A DNA stretch of 64,000 bases from UBA952 sp044361535 (GCA_044361535.1 JBIKIQ010000003.1:186001-250000), one strand, 5' to 3'. Positions 9,457 through 19,543 are shown, counted from the stretch's first letter. The notes: generated by a model not told the origin, from the letters alone. A program made the numbers and translations.

Positions 9457-10157
9457 TTTGTTATGGCTAATGTGATTAAACTTATTTTTACTGTTGAATT
9501 TTTTTCAAGAATTGTTTTTGCAAGTCTTTCTAAAGTGGCTCCTGTTGTTAGCACATCATCTACTAGGGCAATGTGTTTAAGCGAATGATCATTGAATGTT
9601 GTTGAGAAAATATTTTCACTCGTTGACCAACGTTCCCACATTGATTTTTGTGTCTGGCTTACTGTATGTTTTAGTTTCTTTACTTCTGATGTGTAAATGG
9701 GAATGCCGGTTATTTCTCCAATTCCCTTTGCAAGCATTTCCGCTTGATTATAACCTCGTATAAATTTCTTTTTTGGATGTATCGGAACGGGGATTAAAGC
9801 ATCTAAATCGTTAAACCCTTCTATTTCAATAAGTTTTGCTCCAATTTTTTTACCGAATAACCTTCCTATTTGAGGATTGTTATTGTACTTCAATGAGTGG
9901 ATAATAGATTGAACAACAGTATTTTCTTCATAGTTATAAAGCGAATAAGTTTTATGAACTGGAATTTTTCCCCAAAATAATTTATCCATTTTGGATGGTT
10001 CGCTGTATTTCTCGAAAAATGTATAGGATAAAGTTGACAAACAAGATGCGCAAACAAAATCTTCTTTTTCAATAAGTTCAAGACTACAATGAATACATTT
10101 CTCGGGAAAAACAAGGTGCGAAATTGAATTGTAGATATGTGTAATTGGTCGATGCAT
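9453..10157 (-). CDS. comF: ComF-family phosphoribosyltransferase
   Basis: ATG at 10157 chosen; a TTG six bases upstream only adds two residues. N-terminal zinc-ribbon (CIHC...CASC), then a type I PRTase domain with the PRPP loop IALVDDVLTTGATL. ComF relatives act in DNA uptake in competent bacteria or in recombination; the Bacteroidota orthologues are generally uncharacterised. Length (about 234 aa) is normal. Confidence 0.88.
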   Translation of the reverse strand: MHRPITHIYNSISHLVFPEKCIHCSLELIEKEDFVCASCLSTLSYTFFEKYSEPSKMDKLFWGKIPVHKTYSLYNYEENTVVQSIIHSLKYNNNPQIGRLFGKKIGAKLIEIEGFNDLDALIPVPIHPKKKFIRGYNQAEMLAKGIGEITGIPIYTSEVKKLKHTVSQTQKSMWERWSTSENIFSTTFNDHSLKHIALVDDVLTTGATLERLAKTILEKNSTVKISLITLAITK

Positions 10158-10619
10158 TGACAATCCTAGTATTTGAATGTAGTTAACAGAATGATGTTAA
10201 AAATTATATCTAGTTTCTATTGAAAAAGATGTCAAACTTAACGAAATTAGATGAGAAATTTAGGAGATTAAAGCGTTAATCTTTTTTTTGAAAAGAAGAA
10301 TATTTTTTTGATTTTTTTGTGTGAATATCTTTCGATTCGTTGTTAATAAACGCACAATCGTTTACCTCTCTTACGATTGCGATTTTCGATGTTAATAACA
10401 TTGAAAAATTGTTAATTTTTTTTGTTGCGAAACGTTAGAATTTTGACAAAATTTGTAGACCCGATTGATTTGAAAGATTGTTTTGATAAAAACGACTTAT
10501 ACGACGCAGGGGAAACACGTATCTTATTGAAATACAAAAAGTTAAGCATATTTTCATATGTTTTACGCAATTTTTTTCTCTAAAGAAAAAGTGATGAAAT
10601 GATTAAATTATAGAATAAA
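10158..10619. other. Intergenic region with nrdB promoter
   Basis: 462 bases without a credible gene, divergent between comF and nrdB. Strongly AT-rich. It holds one good promoter candidate (listed separately). I looked for a paired NrdR-type box before nrdB and did not see a convincing one. Confidence 0.6.
10443..10472 (+). promoter_or_regulatory. Candidate nrdBA promoter
   Basis: TTG at 10443-10445, a 19-base spacer, then TTGATTTG at 10465-10472, one mismatch from the Bacteroidota -7 consensus TAnnTTTG. Start of transcription would be near 10478, giving a leader of about 140 bases before nrdB. Confidence 0.4.
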
Positions 10620-11597
10620 ATGACACAGCAGGAACCAATTTTAGAAGAAAACAAAAATCGCTTTGTTCTTTTTCCGATTCAACACAATGATATTTGGAAT
10701 TTTTACAAAAAAGCAGAGGCAAGTTTTTGGACTGCTGAAGAAATTGATCTTTCACCAGATTTAATTGATTGGGAAAATAAATTGAACGATGATGAGCGTC
10801 ATTTTATAAAACATGTTTTGGCGTTTTTTGCTGCTTCTGACGGTATCGTTAATGAAAACCTTGCCGAGAATTTTCTTTCAGAAGTGCAATATACCGAAGC
10901 TAAGTTTTTCTACGGATTTCAAGTAGCAATGGAGAATATTCATTCAGAGACATATTCTTTGCTAATTGATACATATATTAAAGACACAAAAGAGAAAAAC
11001 CATCTTTTTAACGCCATGGATACGTTGGAGTGCGTCAAGAAAAAGGCAGAATGGGCATTAAGATGGATTGATAAAGGATCATTTGCTGAACGATTAGTAG
11101 CTTTTGCAGCGGTTGAGGGAATATTTTTCTCAGGTTCTTTTTGTTCAATTTTTTGGTTGAAAAAGAGAGGTTTAATGCCAGGGTTGACTTTTTCCAATGA
11201 ACTTATTTCAAGAGATGAAGGCTTGCATTGTGATTTTGCCTGTTTGCTTTACAATAATCACGTAATAAACAAACTGTCAAAAGAAGATGTAAAGAGAATT
11301 ATCACAGACGCAGTAGAAATTGAAAAAGAATTTGTTACAGATGCGTTGCCTGTTCGTTTGATAGGGATGAATAGTGATTTGATGGGTCAATATATTGAAT
11401 TTGTTGCTGATCGCTTGTTAACTGAATTAGGAAACGAAAAGGTGTATAATGTGGCCAATCCATTTGATTTTATGGATATGATTTCCATTCAAGGAAAAAC
11501 AAATTTCTTTGAAAAAAGGGTAGGTGAATATCAAAAAGCTGGTGTTTTATCAGGTGGCGCAGACAACCACACGTTTACAATGAATGAAGATTTTTAA
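10620..11597 (+). CDS. nrdB: Class I ribonucleotide reductase, small (radical) subunit
   Basis: 325 aa, eukaryote-like R2. Di-iron ligands are recognisable: D43 (EEIDLS), E105 and H108 in MENIHSE, with the radical tyrosine Y112 four residues after H108, then AVEGIFF and SRDEGLHCDF. The C-terminal tail HTFTMNEDF matches the peptide that docks into the large subunit. It makes the tyrosyl radical for dNTP synthesis. nrdA follows after 21 bases, so this is an nrdBA operon. Confidence 0.96.
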   Translation: MTQQEPILEENKNRFVLFPIQHNDIWNFYKKAEASFWTAEEIDLSPDLIDWENKLNDDERHFIKHVLAFFAASDGIVNENLAENFLSEVQYTEAKFFYGFQVAMENIHSETYSLLIDTYIKDTKEKNHLFNAMDTLECVKKKAEWALRWIDKGSFAERLVAFAAVEGIFFSGSFCSIFWLKKRGLMPGLTFSNELISRDEGLHCDFACLLYNNHVINKLSKEDVKRIITDAVEIEKEFVTDALPVRLIGMNSDLMGQYIEFVADRLLTELGNEKVYNVANPFDFMDMISIQGKTNFFEKRVGEYQKAGVLSGGADNHTFTMNEDF

Positions 11598-11618
11598 TAA
11601 TTGTTTTATAGAATAAAG

Positions 11619-13994
11619 ATGTACGTAGTAAAAAGAGACGGAAGAAAAGAGGCAGTGAAATTTGATAAAATTACTGCAAGAATCATGAAAATGTGTTATG
11701 GCCTAGACCCTATGGTCTCGCCGGAAGCAGTTGCAATGAAAGTAATTGAGGGGATTTACGACGGTGTGTCAACAACAGATTTGGATAATTTGGCGGCTGA
11801 GGTTGCAGCAGCTAAAACAATTGACCATCCAGATTATGCTTTGTTGGCATCACGAATTGCAGTATCAAATCTGCATAAGGAAACAAAGAAGACATTCTCC
11901 GAAGTAATGGAGGATTTATACAGCTACATTGATCCTAAAACTGGTCAACGAGCTTCGTTATTGGCAGATGATGTCTATGAAATCGTTATGAATAATAGAG
12001 ATATTTTAGATTCTAGTATTATCTATGACCGAGATTTTAGATACGATTATTTTGGTTTCAAGACCTTGACGCGCTCTTATTTAATGAAGTTAAATGGACA
12101 AATTGCTGAGCGTCCACAACAAATGTTGATGCGTGTTTCAGTGGGGATCCATAAAAACGATATACAAGAGGCAATTAAGACATACAATTTAATGTCAGAA
12201 GGATGGTTTACACACGCAACACCTACTTTGTTTAATTCTGGTACGCCGAAACCTCAAATGTCTTCATGTTTCTTGTTGACAATGAAAAGCGATAGTATTT
12301 CAGGTATTTATGATACGTTGAAAGCTTCTGCACAAATTTCACAGTCAGCTGGAGGAATTGGATTAGCTATTCATGATATTCGTGCAACTGGGTCCTATAT
12401 CAAAGGCACCAACGGGACTTCAAATGGTATTGTACCTATGCTACGTGTATTCAATGACACAGCCAGATATGTAGATCAAGGTGGTGGAAAGAGAAAAGGT
12501 TCATTCGCTATTTATCTTGAGCCTTGGCATGCAGATGTATACGATTTTCTAGATTTAAAGAAAAATCATGGTAAAGAAGAGCAAAGAGCAAGAGATTTGT
12601 TTTACGCTCTTTGGATTCCGGATTTATTTATGAAAAGAGTTAAAGAGAACGGAGATTGGACATTAATGTGTCCGCATGAGTGTCCGGGTCTATCTGAAAC
12701 TCACAGCGCTGAATTTGAAGCTTTGTATACGCGATATGAACGCGAAGGTAAAGGAAGAAAAACAATCAAAGCACAAGATCTTTGGTTTAAAATTTTAGAA
12801 TCGCAGATTGAGACAGGAACTCCTTACATGTTGTACAAAGATGCAGCTAATGCAAAATCAAATCAACAAAATCTTGGAACAATTAAGTCTTCTAACCTGT
12901 GTACTGAGATTATTGAATATACAGCTCCAGATGAAATAGCTGTGTGTAACTTGGCGTCAATTGCTCTTCCGAAATACGTTACTGAAGAAGGTACTTTTGA
13001 CCACAATAAATTATTTGAAGTAACTTATCAAGCAACAGTTAACTTAAATAAAATTATAGACGAGAACTATTATCCGGTTGAGGAAGCTCGAAATTCTAAC
13101 GTAAGACATCGACCTATTGGTCTTGGTGTACAAGGTTTGGCTGATGCATTTATCATGTTGAAATATCCGTTTGAATCAGAGGAGGCTCGGGCGTTAAACA
13201 GAGAGGTTTTTGAAACTATTTATTATGCTTCAATGACTGCATCTAAAGACTTAGCAAAAGTTCAAGGTGCTTATGAAACATTTGAAGGATCGCCTGTGTC
13301 TAAAGGTGTTTTCCAATTTGATATGTGGAACGTAACACCTACAAATCGCTGGGAATGGGATGTTTTAAAAGAAGAAGTAAAAACATACGGAGTTAGAAAT
13401 TCTCTTTTACTTGCACCAATGCCAACTGCATCGACAGCACAAATTTTAGGTAATAATGAGTGTTTTGAACCATATACTTCAAATATTTATACCCGTAGAG
13501 TTCTTTCTGGGGAGTTTATTGTAGTGAATAAACATCTATTGAAAGATCTTGTTAAAGAAGGACTTTGGAACAAAGATATGCGTCAAAAAATCATGGCTTC
13601 TAACGGTTCTATTCAAAATATTTCTGAAATACCACAATACTTGAAGGAATTGTATAAGACTGCTTGGGAAATTTCTCAAAGAGCTATCATTGATTTAGCA
13701 GCAGATCGTGGGGCCTATATTTGTCAATCTCAATCATTGAATGTTTTCATGGAAAATGCAAACTTTGGTAAACTGACTTCAATGCATTTCTACGGTTGGG
13801 AAAAAGGGTTAAAAACAGGAATGTACTATTTGAGAACCAAAGCAGCAACAGATGCTATCAAATTTACTGTTGATAAAAGTGTTGTGGAAGAAACAGTAGC
13901 ACAGTCAATAACAAATCAATCTATCGAGGATCAACAAGCGGCAATTGCTTGTTCATTAGATAATCCAGAAGGATGTGAAATGTGTTCAGGATAG
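11619..13994 (+). CDS. nrdA: Class I ribonucleotide reductase, large (catalytic) subunit
   Basis: 791 aa from the ATG at 11619 (MYVVKRDGRKE, the start of the ATP-cone); an in-frame TTG at 11601 gives a less natural N-terminus. N-terminal ATP-cone for overall activity control, then the ten-stranded barrel: first redox Cys in MSSCFLL, thiyl Cys and Glu in SSNLCTEI, second redox Cys in AVCNLASIALP, and the loop LLAPMPTASTAQILG. The C-terminal tail ends GCEMCSG with the CxxC pair that passes electrons from thioredoxin. Partner NrdB is directly upstream. Confidence 0.96.
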   Translation: MYVVKRDGRKEAVKFDKITARIMKMCYGLDPMVSPEAVAMKVIEGIYDGVSTTDLDNLAAEVAAAKTIDHPDYALLASRIAVSNLHKETKKTFSEVMEDLYSYIDPKTGQRASLLADDVYEIVMNNRDILDSSIIYDRDFRYDYFGFKTLTRSYLMKLNGQIAERPQQMLMRVSVGIHKNDIQEAIKTYNLMSEGWFTHATPTLFNSGTPKPQMSSCFLLTMKSDSISGIYDTLKASAQISQSAGGIGLAIHDIRATGSYIKGTNGTSNGIVPMLRVFNDTARYVDQGGGKRKGSFAIYLEPWHADVYDFLDLKKNHGKEEQRARDLFYALWIPDLFMKRVKENGDWTLMCPHECPGLSETHSAEFEALYTRYEREGKGRKTIKAQDLWFKILESQIETGTPYMLYKDAANAKSNQQNLGTIKSSNLCTEIIEYTAPDEIAVCNLASIALPKYVTEEGTFDHNKLFEVTYQATVNLNKIIDENYYPVEEARNSNVRHRPIGLGVQGLADAFIMLKYPFESEEARALNREVFETIYYASMTASKDLAKVQGAYETFEGSPVSKGVFQFDMWNVTPTNRWEWDVLKEEVKTYGVRNSLLLAPMPTASTAQILGNNECFEPYTSNIYTRRVLSGEFIVVNKHLLKDLVKEGLWNKDMRQKIMASNGSIQNISEIPQYLKELYKTAWEISQRAIIDLAADRGAYICQSQSLNVFMENANFGKLTSMHFYGWEKGLKTGMYYLRTKAATDAIKFTVDKSVVEETVAQSITNQSIEDQQAAIACSLDNPEGCEMCSG

Positions 13995-14021
13995 AAAATA
14001 GAATTCTACATATTTAAGTAA

Positions 14022-14046
14022 GTCGCCCCAAAAGGGCGGCTTTTTT
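14022..14046 (+). terminator. nrdBA terminator
   Basis: Seven-base-pair GC-rich stem (14022-14028 with 14034-14040), 5-base loop, then six T residues. It sits between convergent nrdA and yidD. Confidence 0.85.
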
Positions 14047-14290
14047 ATTTCTTAGTTCTAGGTGGTACAGGATCATGACCATGACCTCCCCATGGATGAC
14101 AACTTAATATGCGTCTAACTCCCAAGTATGCGCCTTTAATTGGCCCCCAGATTTTTAAACTTTCAATCATATAATGAGAACAAGTAGGTTGATACCGACA
14201 AACAGGTGGCAGAAGCGGTGAGATTACCCATTGGTAAATCCTAACAAGAAAAATCAAGGGGTAAACTACTATTTTAGAAAGGATTTTCAT
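14045..14290 (-). CDS. yidD: YidD, membrane protein insertion efficiency factor
   Basis: 81 aa. N-terminal amphipathic/hydrophobic segment, then the family signature RYQPTCSHYMIESL and CHPWGGHGHDPVPP. Small membrane-associated partner of the YidC/Sec insertion machinery. Length and motifs are typical. Confidence 0.95.
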   Translation of the reverse strand: MKILSKIVVYPLIFLVRIYQWVISPLLPPVCRYQPTCSHYMIESLKIWGPIKGAYLGVRRILSCHPWGGHGHDPVPPRTKK

Positions 14291-14323
14291 AGAAAAGAAT
14301 CAGAAAATATCAATGTTGTAGGA

Positions 14324-14719
14324 TTAATTCACAACAAATTTCTTATGTAATACCTGTCCTTCTGTTCGTATGCCATAATAGAAGGTGCCAGGTGATACAG
14401 TGCCTGAGTCAAAACGGATTATATGTCCTCCAGGTTCAAATTCCTTTGCTGCTAGTTCATGGATTTTTTCCCAATTCGAATCTAAAATTTCAAATTGCAC
14501 AAATTTTGTTGTTGGCAAGGTAAAATAGAACTCAATTTGACCAGAAACACGCGATAATTCAAGATCATATAAATTTATATATTCTTCTGTTCGAATTCTA
14601 TTTCTAGAAAGATATTGCAACAGCTTTCGGTATAAAATTATTCCTATCAGAATAACTAAACTAATAGCTAAAAAGGAAGTCCAAGATTGAAGTTGCACGT
14701 TTAAATGTATTTGTAACAA
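14324..14719 (-). CDS. Membrane-anchored beta-rich protein of unknown function
   Basis: One transmembrane helix near the N-terminus (SFLAISLVILIGIILY), then about 85 residues of beta-rich sequence (GQIEFYFTLPTT, GGHIIRFDSGTVSPGTFYYGI) reminiscent of FlgD-like or T9SS-CTD-like Ig folds. There is no ATG start: TTG at 14719 or GTG at 14698 are the options. It lies between yidD and a secreted protein on the same strand, 33 bases from yidD. Function unknown. Confidence 0.55.
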   Translation of the reverse strand: MLQIHLNVQLQSWTSFLAISLVILIGIILYRKLLQYLSRNRIRTEEYINLYDLELSRVSGQIEFYFTLPTTKFVQFEILDSNWEKIHELAAKEFEPGGHIIRFDSGTVSPGTFYYGIRTEGQVLHKKFVVN

Positions 14720-14780
14720 AATTACATTATATTTCGAAATGTCTTTGTTTTATTAGTTCCTTTGTTTCCAATGATTGAAA

Positions 14781-15875
14781 TTAATAGCGGGATTTCCGTT
14801 TCTTTTTTTTCTTTTTCCCATAAATGGACTGAGGAAGTAGCGGGTCATTCTTTTTACCCTTCTTAATTCTCTGTTTTTTAGATTTTTTCTCAGGAAGTTC
14901 AACTTGCATTTCCGATTCAGGAGTTCTGGCTACATGAACAAATTCATTTTGAACATCGGATTCATCATTGGGGTTTAACCATTTGTTTTTAATCTTTTGT
15001 TTCCTTACACTACCTTTTTGATTACTCGTCATGACAGTTATTCTATCATTTCCTTTTTCATTGATTCCGATCACATCTTCCATTAAATGCCAACCATCTT
15101 TTTTCCAAATATAGGAATCATATGAAAAGTCAGGAATGTAGAAAGAATAAATCCCTTTTAAATCAGGTGTTTCTGGAATTAAATGATCAAACATGATCCG
15201 TTTATATTTTTCTTCATATGTCATATTCATAGCAGCACTTTCTGCGTATTCAAAATAGACTCGATTCAGTTTCTCCTTTTGATTTTTAAAAATGGGTGCG
15301 CCTAATTTTGCCGTTTTTCCAGAGAAGGTAAGAACATCCAAAATCCTGATATTACTAGTATTTGAATTCCCATCCCAGCCAAAGAGCGTATAATACTTTT
15401 TGGATCCAATGCTTTTAGGAATTATATCTATGTACAAGGAGCCGTACCATTTTGAAATATCGATAGCACTAGTAATGCGCGAGTTTGTAGGATCATTATC
15501 TGTCAATTCAAGTACACTATTTTTTGAGGACTCTCGTTTAACAATTAGTCCGAAATATTGATAAACCCCTTCGTAATTGTTTTTAATTGCCCAAGTAAAT
15601 ATTCGTACTTTATCATCAGAACTTTTAACATCTTTGATTCCTTTCACATTTTTCAATGAGTCAAACGGAAATTTAAACGATTCCTTATTAGTTAATATTT
15701 TCTTGAATTGATCTAAAAATTTACTATTTGCTGTAAGTTTATCATCAAAAATCTCTTGAATTTTTATTTCACCATAGAGTTTGATCAAATCTCTTTCTTC
15801 TTTTAAAAGAGAGGATTGAGCAACAATAAGTTGGCTTGTGAATACAAATAAAAAGAAAATCAGAAATAATTTCAT
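14781..15875 (-). CDS. Secreted protein of unknown function with basic tail
   Basis: 364 aa. Clear signal peptide (MKLFLIFFLFVFTSQLIVAQ, cleavage after AQ). A middle region rich in aromatic beta strands (KKYYTLFGWDGN, FSYDSYIWKKDGWHLMED) and a C-terminal 55 residues that are strongly Lys/Arg-rich (KKSKKQRIKKG...YGKKKKKKRKSRY). No family recognised. The polybasic tail could bind nucleic acid or LPS, but that is speculation. Confidence 0.65.
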   Translation of the reverse strand: MKLFLIFFLFVFTSQLIVAQSSLLKEERDLIKLYGEIKIQEIFDDKLTANSKFLDQFKKILTNKESFKFPFDSLKNVKGIKDVKSSDDKVRIFTWAIKNNYEGVYQYFGLIVKRESSKNSVLELTDNDPTNSRITSAIDISKWYGSLYIDIIPKSIGSKKYYTLFGWDGNSNTSNIRILDVLTFSGKTAKLGAPIFKNQKEKLNRVYFEYAESAAMNMTYEEKYKRIMFDHLIPETPDLKGIYSFYIPDFSYDSYIWKKDGWHLMEDVIGINEKGNDRITVMTSNQKGSVRKQKIKNKWLNPNDESDVQNEFVHVARTPESEMQVELPEKKSKKQRIKKGKKNDPLLPQSIYGKKKKKKRKSRY

Positions 15876-16091
15876 AATAAATAGAACGTAACTCTTTGGG
15901 TAAAGTTACTTGAAGTTTTTTACTAATTTTCGAAAAAGCAAATATTTATTGACTGCCTAGTTTCTACACTTCTTATTTCTACTTTTGTTTCGAAAGACAA
16001 AGTAGCTCAAAGCATAGTAGAAAGTACACAAGGTTCTCTATTTCTTATGAGGCTGAGCTAATAGTTATAGAGCAATGACGAACTAAATATC

Positions 16092-16538
16092 ATGATAGGC
16101 AAACAAATAGTGACAATAATTTTTTTTTCTTGTTTTTCACAAGGATTTACTCAGCAATTATCATTTAAAGTTGATAGTATCAAAATTTATCATCTACCCT
16201 TGTCAATGAGAACTTCCCTTGCCTTGGATGATTATGAAGTAAGGCATTTTAAGGAAGTAATAAATAACAAAAGTATCCTTCAAACACACAGTATTTCTGA
16301 AATTTCGGAACTAAGAACATTCTCCGAAGTTGATCTTATGGATACTTTTAATCTTACAAAATTTAATTTCTCCGTTGATGTAAGAATAGTTATTGACATT
16401 TACTTGGAAAAAGGGATTACACTATCCATCATAATGGATGACAAGGGGTATTATTTAATAGGAAACGAAAAAATGCAACGATCAAGAAATAGAAAGTTAA
16501 ATGATTGGTTAAGAAAATATATCCCTGATTTAAGATAA
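16092..16538 (+). CDS. Small secreted hypothetical protein
   Basis: 148 aa with an N-terminal signal (IVTIIFFSCFSQGFTQ). The mature part is mixed alpha/beta with no motif I know. Single gene between convergent and divergent neighbours. Codon use is like the neighbours. Confidence 0.5.
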   Translation: MIGKQIVTIIFFSCFSQGFTQQLSFKVDSIKIYHLPLSMRTSLALDDYEVRHFKEVINNKSILQTHSISEISELRTFSEVDLMDTFNLTKFNFSVDVRIVIDIYLEKGITLSIIMDDKGYYLIGNEKMQRSRNRKLNDWLRKYIPDLR

Positions 16539-16609
16539 ACCTCTATAATAAAGGTCTAGCGCAAGAGTTGGAACGATAACAAGTATAGATAGCTTTAATT
16601 TTATTCGTT

Positions 16610-17350
16610 TTAAATCCAGTTTAATGCAAATGCAAAGGCACATCCAATAAGGATGCTAACTAGTTTCAAAAGATTGAATTTATGATTTTCACTGGTTTCA
16701 AAAATTATGGTTGTAGAAATATGTAAAAATATACCAACAACAACGGCAAGGATAACATGCTCATCAATCCCTAAGTTTTCAGCTGGGATTATTAAACCTA
16801 GACCAATTCCAAATGGAGTCATTACCCCAAAGGCTATTAAAAACAACCACGATTTTAAATTACTAAGTTTTGATTGGGTTAACATAGTCATCAATGCAAT
16901 GGCTACTGGAATCTGATGAAAAAGGATACCAAAAAAAAGCGATTTTGCATCGTGATCATGATGTGAGGACCCCTCGATTCCTTCTAACATATTTCCGAGA
17001 GGCACTCCTTCAATAATTGAATGTAATGATAAGGAGATAAAAAGTGCCCAAGGAATATTTTGGTCCTTATGAATGTGAACGTGTCCGTGCTCAATCCCAC
17101 CTGAAAAGAACTCTAGAATTAATTGGATTAAAAAACCTAAAAGAATGAAATATCCGATGAAGGATGTATGTTCGGCATACAGCTCAGGAATGAAATGGGT
17201 AAATGCAATTGAAAGCATAAAACCACCACTGAAGGCCAATAGGAGCTTGATAATTTTAGATTTATTTGTAGCTTGAAGCGACACAACAGTTATTCCTCCG
17301 AGTAAAACGGCTCCTATTAAAGTTGAAATAACCAGTGTTGTGTTAAGCAT
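16610..17350 (-). CDS. ZIP-family metal transporter
   Basis: 246 aa from the ATG at 17350. About eight hydrophobic helices. The TM4 metal-site motif is SLHSIIEGVPLGN and the TM5 motif is FHQIPVAIALM; His-rich loops (HGHVHIHKD, SSHHDHDAKS) lie between. Such proteins import Zn2+ or other divalent ions into the cytoplasm. The start overlaps the end of the methyltransferase gene by eight bases. Confidence 0.88.
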   Translation of the reverse strand: MLNTTLVISTLIGAVLLGGITVVSLQATNKSKIIKLLLAFSGGFMLSIAFTHFIPELYAEHTSFIGYFILLGFLIQLILEFFSGGIEHGHVHIHKDQNIPWALFISLSLHSIIEGVPLGNMLEGIEGSSHHDHDAKSLFFGILFHQIPVAIALMTMLTQSKLSNLKSWLFLIAFGVMTPFGIGLGLIIPAENLGIDEHVILAVVVGIFLHISTTIIFETSENHKFNLLKLVSILIGCAFAFALNWI

Positions 17351-18080
17351 TTTTTTCAGCAATAATAATTAAACGATCCGAAGTCAATGGATCAAATTCT
17401 TTTAAATCAAAACTGCCAAAAGTATGAAGAATTTTGAATTCGGGGGATAATAGTTTTTCAAAATCACCAATCTTCAATAATTGTACTTTTTCAACGTATT
17501 TCTTAACTTCATTTTTATCGATAACGGTAATTTTTTTATAAATATGTTCCCCTTCTACCATACGTTGAATGAGAAATTGAATGCCATCAATATTCTTTTC
17601 CTCCTCTGATACAAGATTTGCTACTACTTTTTCAGCATTTAAAAAATCAATCACAAAAATCCCTTTATCATAAAGCATATTTGCAACGGAAAAAATGACT
17701 CTTTTATTGTCATCGGGCGAATCAAAATACCCAAAACTTGTAAAAAGATTGAATATAACATCGAAGGATAAACCTGGGATAATTTTACGCATATCATGCA
17801 CCTCAAAATGCAGTCCTCTACGCTGAGTTTGTCTAGCGATTGAAATACTATTTTCGGATAAATCGACACCAAGTACTTTGTGCCCCAATTCATTCAAAGT
17901 GATACTGTGCCTTCCTTTTCCACATGCTAAGTCGAGTAGGGAAGAGTTTGGATTTATTGTAAGGAACTTACATAAGTTTTCTATGAAAAATCGTGCTTCA
18001 TCTTCATCTCTATTCTTATACAATGTATGATAATAGGTTGTATCAAACCAATCACTAAACCATTCGTTATTTGCTGCCAT
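17343..18080 (-). CDS. Class I SAM-dependent methyltransferase
   Basis: 245 aa. Motif I LLDLACGKGRHS, acidic end of strand 2 in VLGVDLS, motif FDVIFNLFTSFGYF. Related to the group of small-molecule methyltransferases with the TSFGYF signature; substrate unknown. Part of a four-gene minus-strand cluster with the ZIP, FAH and exonuclease genes (gaps of 2 bases or overlaps). Confidence 0.85.
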   Translation of the reverse strand: MAANNEWFSDWFDTTYYHTLYKNRDEDEARFFIENLCKFLTINPNSSLLDLACGKGRHSITLNELGHKVLGVDLSENSISIARQTQRRGLHFEVHDMRKIIPGLSFDVIFNLFTSFGYFDSPDDNKRVIFSVANMLYDKGIFVIDFLNAEKVVANLVSEEEKNIDGIQFLIQRMVEGEHIYKKITVIDKNEVKKYVEKVQLLKIGDFEKLLSPEFKILHTFGSFDLKEFDPLTSDRLIIIAEKNA

Positions 18081-18082
18081 AC

Positions 18083-18694
18083 TTATTTAACAGAAAATTC
18101 AAATAATTTGTTCCCATTCATGCTCGCTTCTAATTTATCACCTATTTTAAGTGCTCCAACGCCAGCGGGTGTTCCAGTAAATAGTAAATCGCCTGTTTTT
18201 AGTGTAATAAACTTAGAAACGTAAGCTATCAACTCATCGATTGAAAAAATCATATCTTTCGTAAACCCATTTTGTTTTAGTTCACCATTTTGAAAAAATT
18301 GGAAATTGAGGTCGGTTAAATCTATGTCATCTACGTGTATCCATTTAGTTGAAATAGGAGCTGAATTATCAAAAGATTTTGCAATTTCCCACGGCAACCC
18401 TTTTTCTTTGCATTTAGATTGAAGGTCCCTGGCTGTTAAGTCAAGCCCTAATGTGATTTCTGAATAATAGTTTTTTGCAAATTCTTTTTGAATAAATTTA
18501 CCTGCTTTATTTATTTTAACAACGAGCTCACATTCGAAATGAATTTCACTACTAAAATCTGGAAGGTAGATATCCGTTCCTTCTTTCACAAGTGCAGTGT
18601 CGGGTTTCATAAAGATAATTGGTTCTGAGGGCAACTCAGACTTCATTTCTTTAGCATGGTCAGCATAATTTCTTCCAATACAAATTATTTTCAT
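18083..18694 (-). CDS. Fumarylacetoacetate hydrolase family protein (FAHD1-like)
   Basis: 203 aa. Starts KIICIGRNYADHA, metal ligands in HFECELVV (ExE) and GLDLTARD, and the C-terminal loop LLFTGTPAGVG. Short FAH proteins of this type are acylpyruvate hydrolases or oxaloacetate decarboxylases. Mg2+-dependent cytoplasmic enzyme. Four-base overlap with the exonuclease gene upstream. Confidence 0.9.
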   Translation of the reverse strand: MKIICIGRNYADHAKEMKSELPSEPIIFMKPDTALVKEGTDIYLPDFSSEIHFECELVVKINKAGKFIQKEFAKNYYSEITLGLDLTARDLQSKCKEKGLPWEIAKSFDNSAPISTKWIHVDDIDLTDLNFQFFQNGELKQNGFTKDMIFSIDELIAYVSKFITLKTGDLLFTGTPAGVGALKIGDKLEASMNGNKLFEFSVK

Positions 18695-19533
18695 TTTGAA
18701 CTAAATTTATTTTTTAATTGAGATAATTTGTCCGTAAAGTCTTTTTCTTTTCCTTGTTGATTTTCAGCTTTAATCTTCTCCATTTCCATACGTAAACATT
18801 GTTTTGTGTAAAGAGGAAAGTCTGCATCAAGCATCCATCCATAGTAACCAGGTTCTTCTTTCATAACCTGTTTTATGGTTTTGCCTTTGTGTTTACCAAA
18901 ATTGTAAATACTATTTCCTTTGTCATCAATAGCAAGTCTTCCAGCCAAGTCTAAAAGTTTATGGTCTCCAGCCCTAGAAAAATCTGCTAATGCTTGTACG
19001 TCAACATTCAATGAATCGTATTTTTCTAATTGTGCTTTGAAAACTGACCAAGTCACTTGAGTATCATAAAGTGCATCATGCGCGTTTTCCATTGTTTGGC
19101 CGCAATAAAATTGGTAGGCCGCTGCTAAGGTGCGTTGTTCCATTTTATGAAAAATATTTTGAACATCTACAAACGCTCGATTTGAAATATCAAAATCAAT
19201 TTCACAACGTAAAAATTCTTCTGCCAGTAAAGGGATATCAAATTTATTTGAATTATATCCTGCCAGATCCCCCTCTCCAATAAAAGCAATAACCTCATGT
19301 GCAAGTTCTTGAAAAGTGGGTTGATTTTTTACATGATCATTTGTGATGCCGTGAATTTCAGCAATTTCTTTAGGGATCGAAATTGTAGGATTAACCAATT
19401 TATTAAAAGATTCTTCAGTACCATCGGGATGAATTTTTATTATACCAATTTGAACAATTCTATCCTTGGTTATTTGAGTTCCTGTTGCTTCTAAATCGAA
19501 AACGCAGATGGGTCTTGTTAGTTTTAGTTTCAT
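18691..19533 (-). CDS. DEDDh 3'-5' exonuclease (DnaQ/ExoX-like)
   Basis: 280 aa. Exo I motif VFDLEATGT (D..E), ExoII GYNSNKFDIPLL, ExoIII NAHDALYDTQVT (H..D), so all four metal-binding acids and the His are present. After the exonuclease domain comes a short C-terminal module (YNFGKHKGKTIKQV...YGWML) found in ExoX-type proteins. A stand-alone proofreading or repair exonuclease rather than a DNA polymerase III subunit by itself. Confidence 0.88.
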   Translation of the reverse strand: MKLKLTRPICVFDLEATGTQITKDRIVQIGIIKIHPDGTEESFNKLVNPTISIPKEIAEIHGITNDHVKNQPTFQELAHEVIAFIGEGDLAGYNSNKFDIPLLAEEFLRCEIDFDISNRAFVDVQNIFHKMEQRTLAAAYQFYCGQTMENAHDALYDTQVTWSVFKAQLEKYDSLNVDVQALADFSRAGDHKLLDLAGRLAIDDKGNSIYNFGKHKGKTIKQVMKEEPGYYGWMLDADFPLYTKQCLRMEMEKIKAENQQGKEKDFTDKLSQLKNKFSSK

Positions 19534-19543
19534 TATATGTAAT

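Noticed and set aside
10158..10619. NrdR box or riboswitch upstream of nrdB
   Set aside because: No paired NrdR-type motif and no recognisable riboswitch core; only a promoter candidate could be supported.
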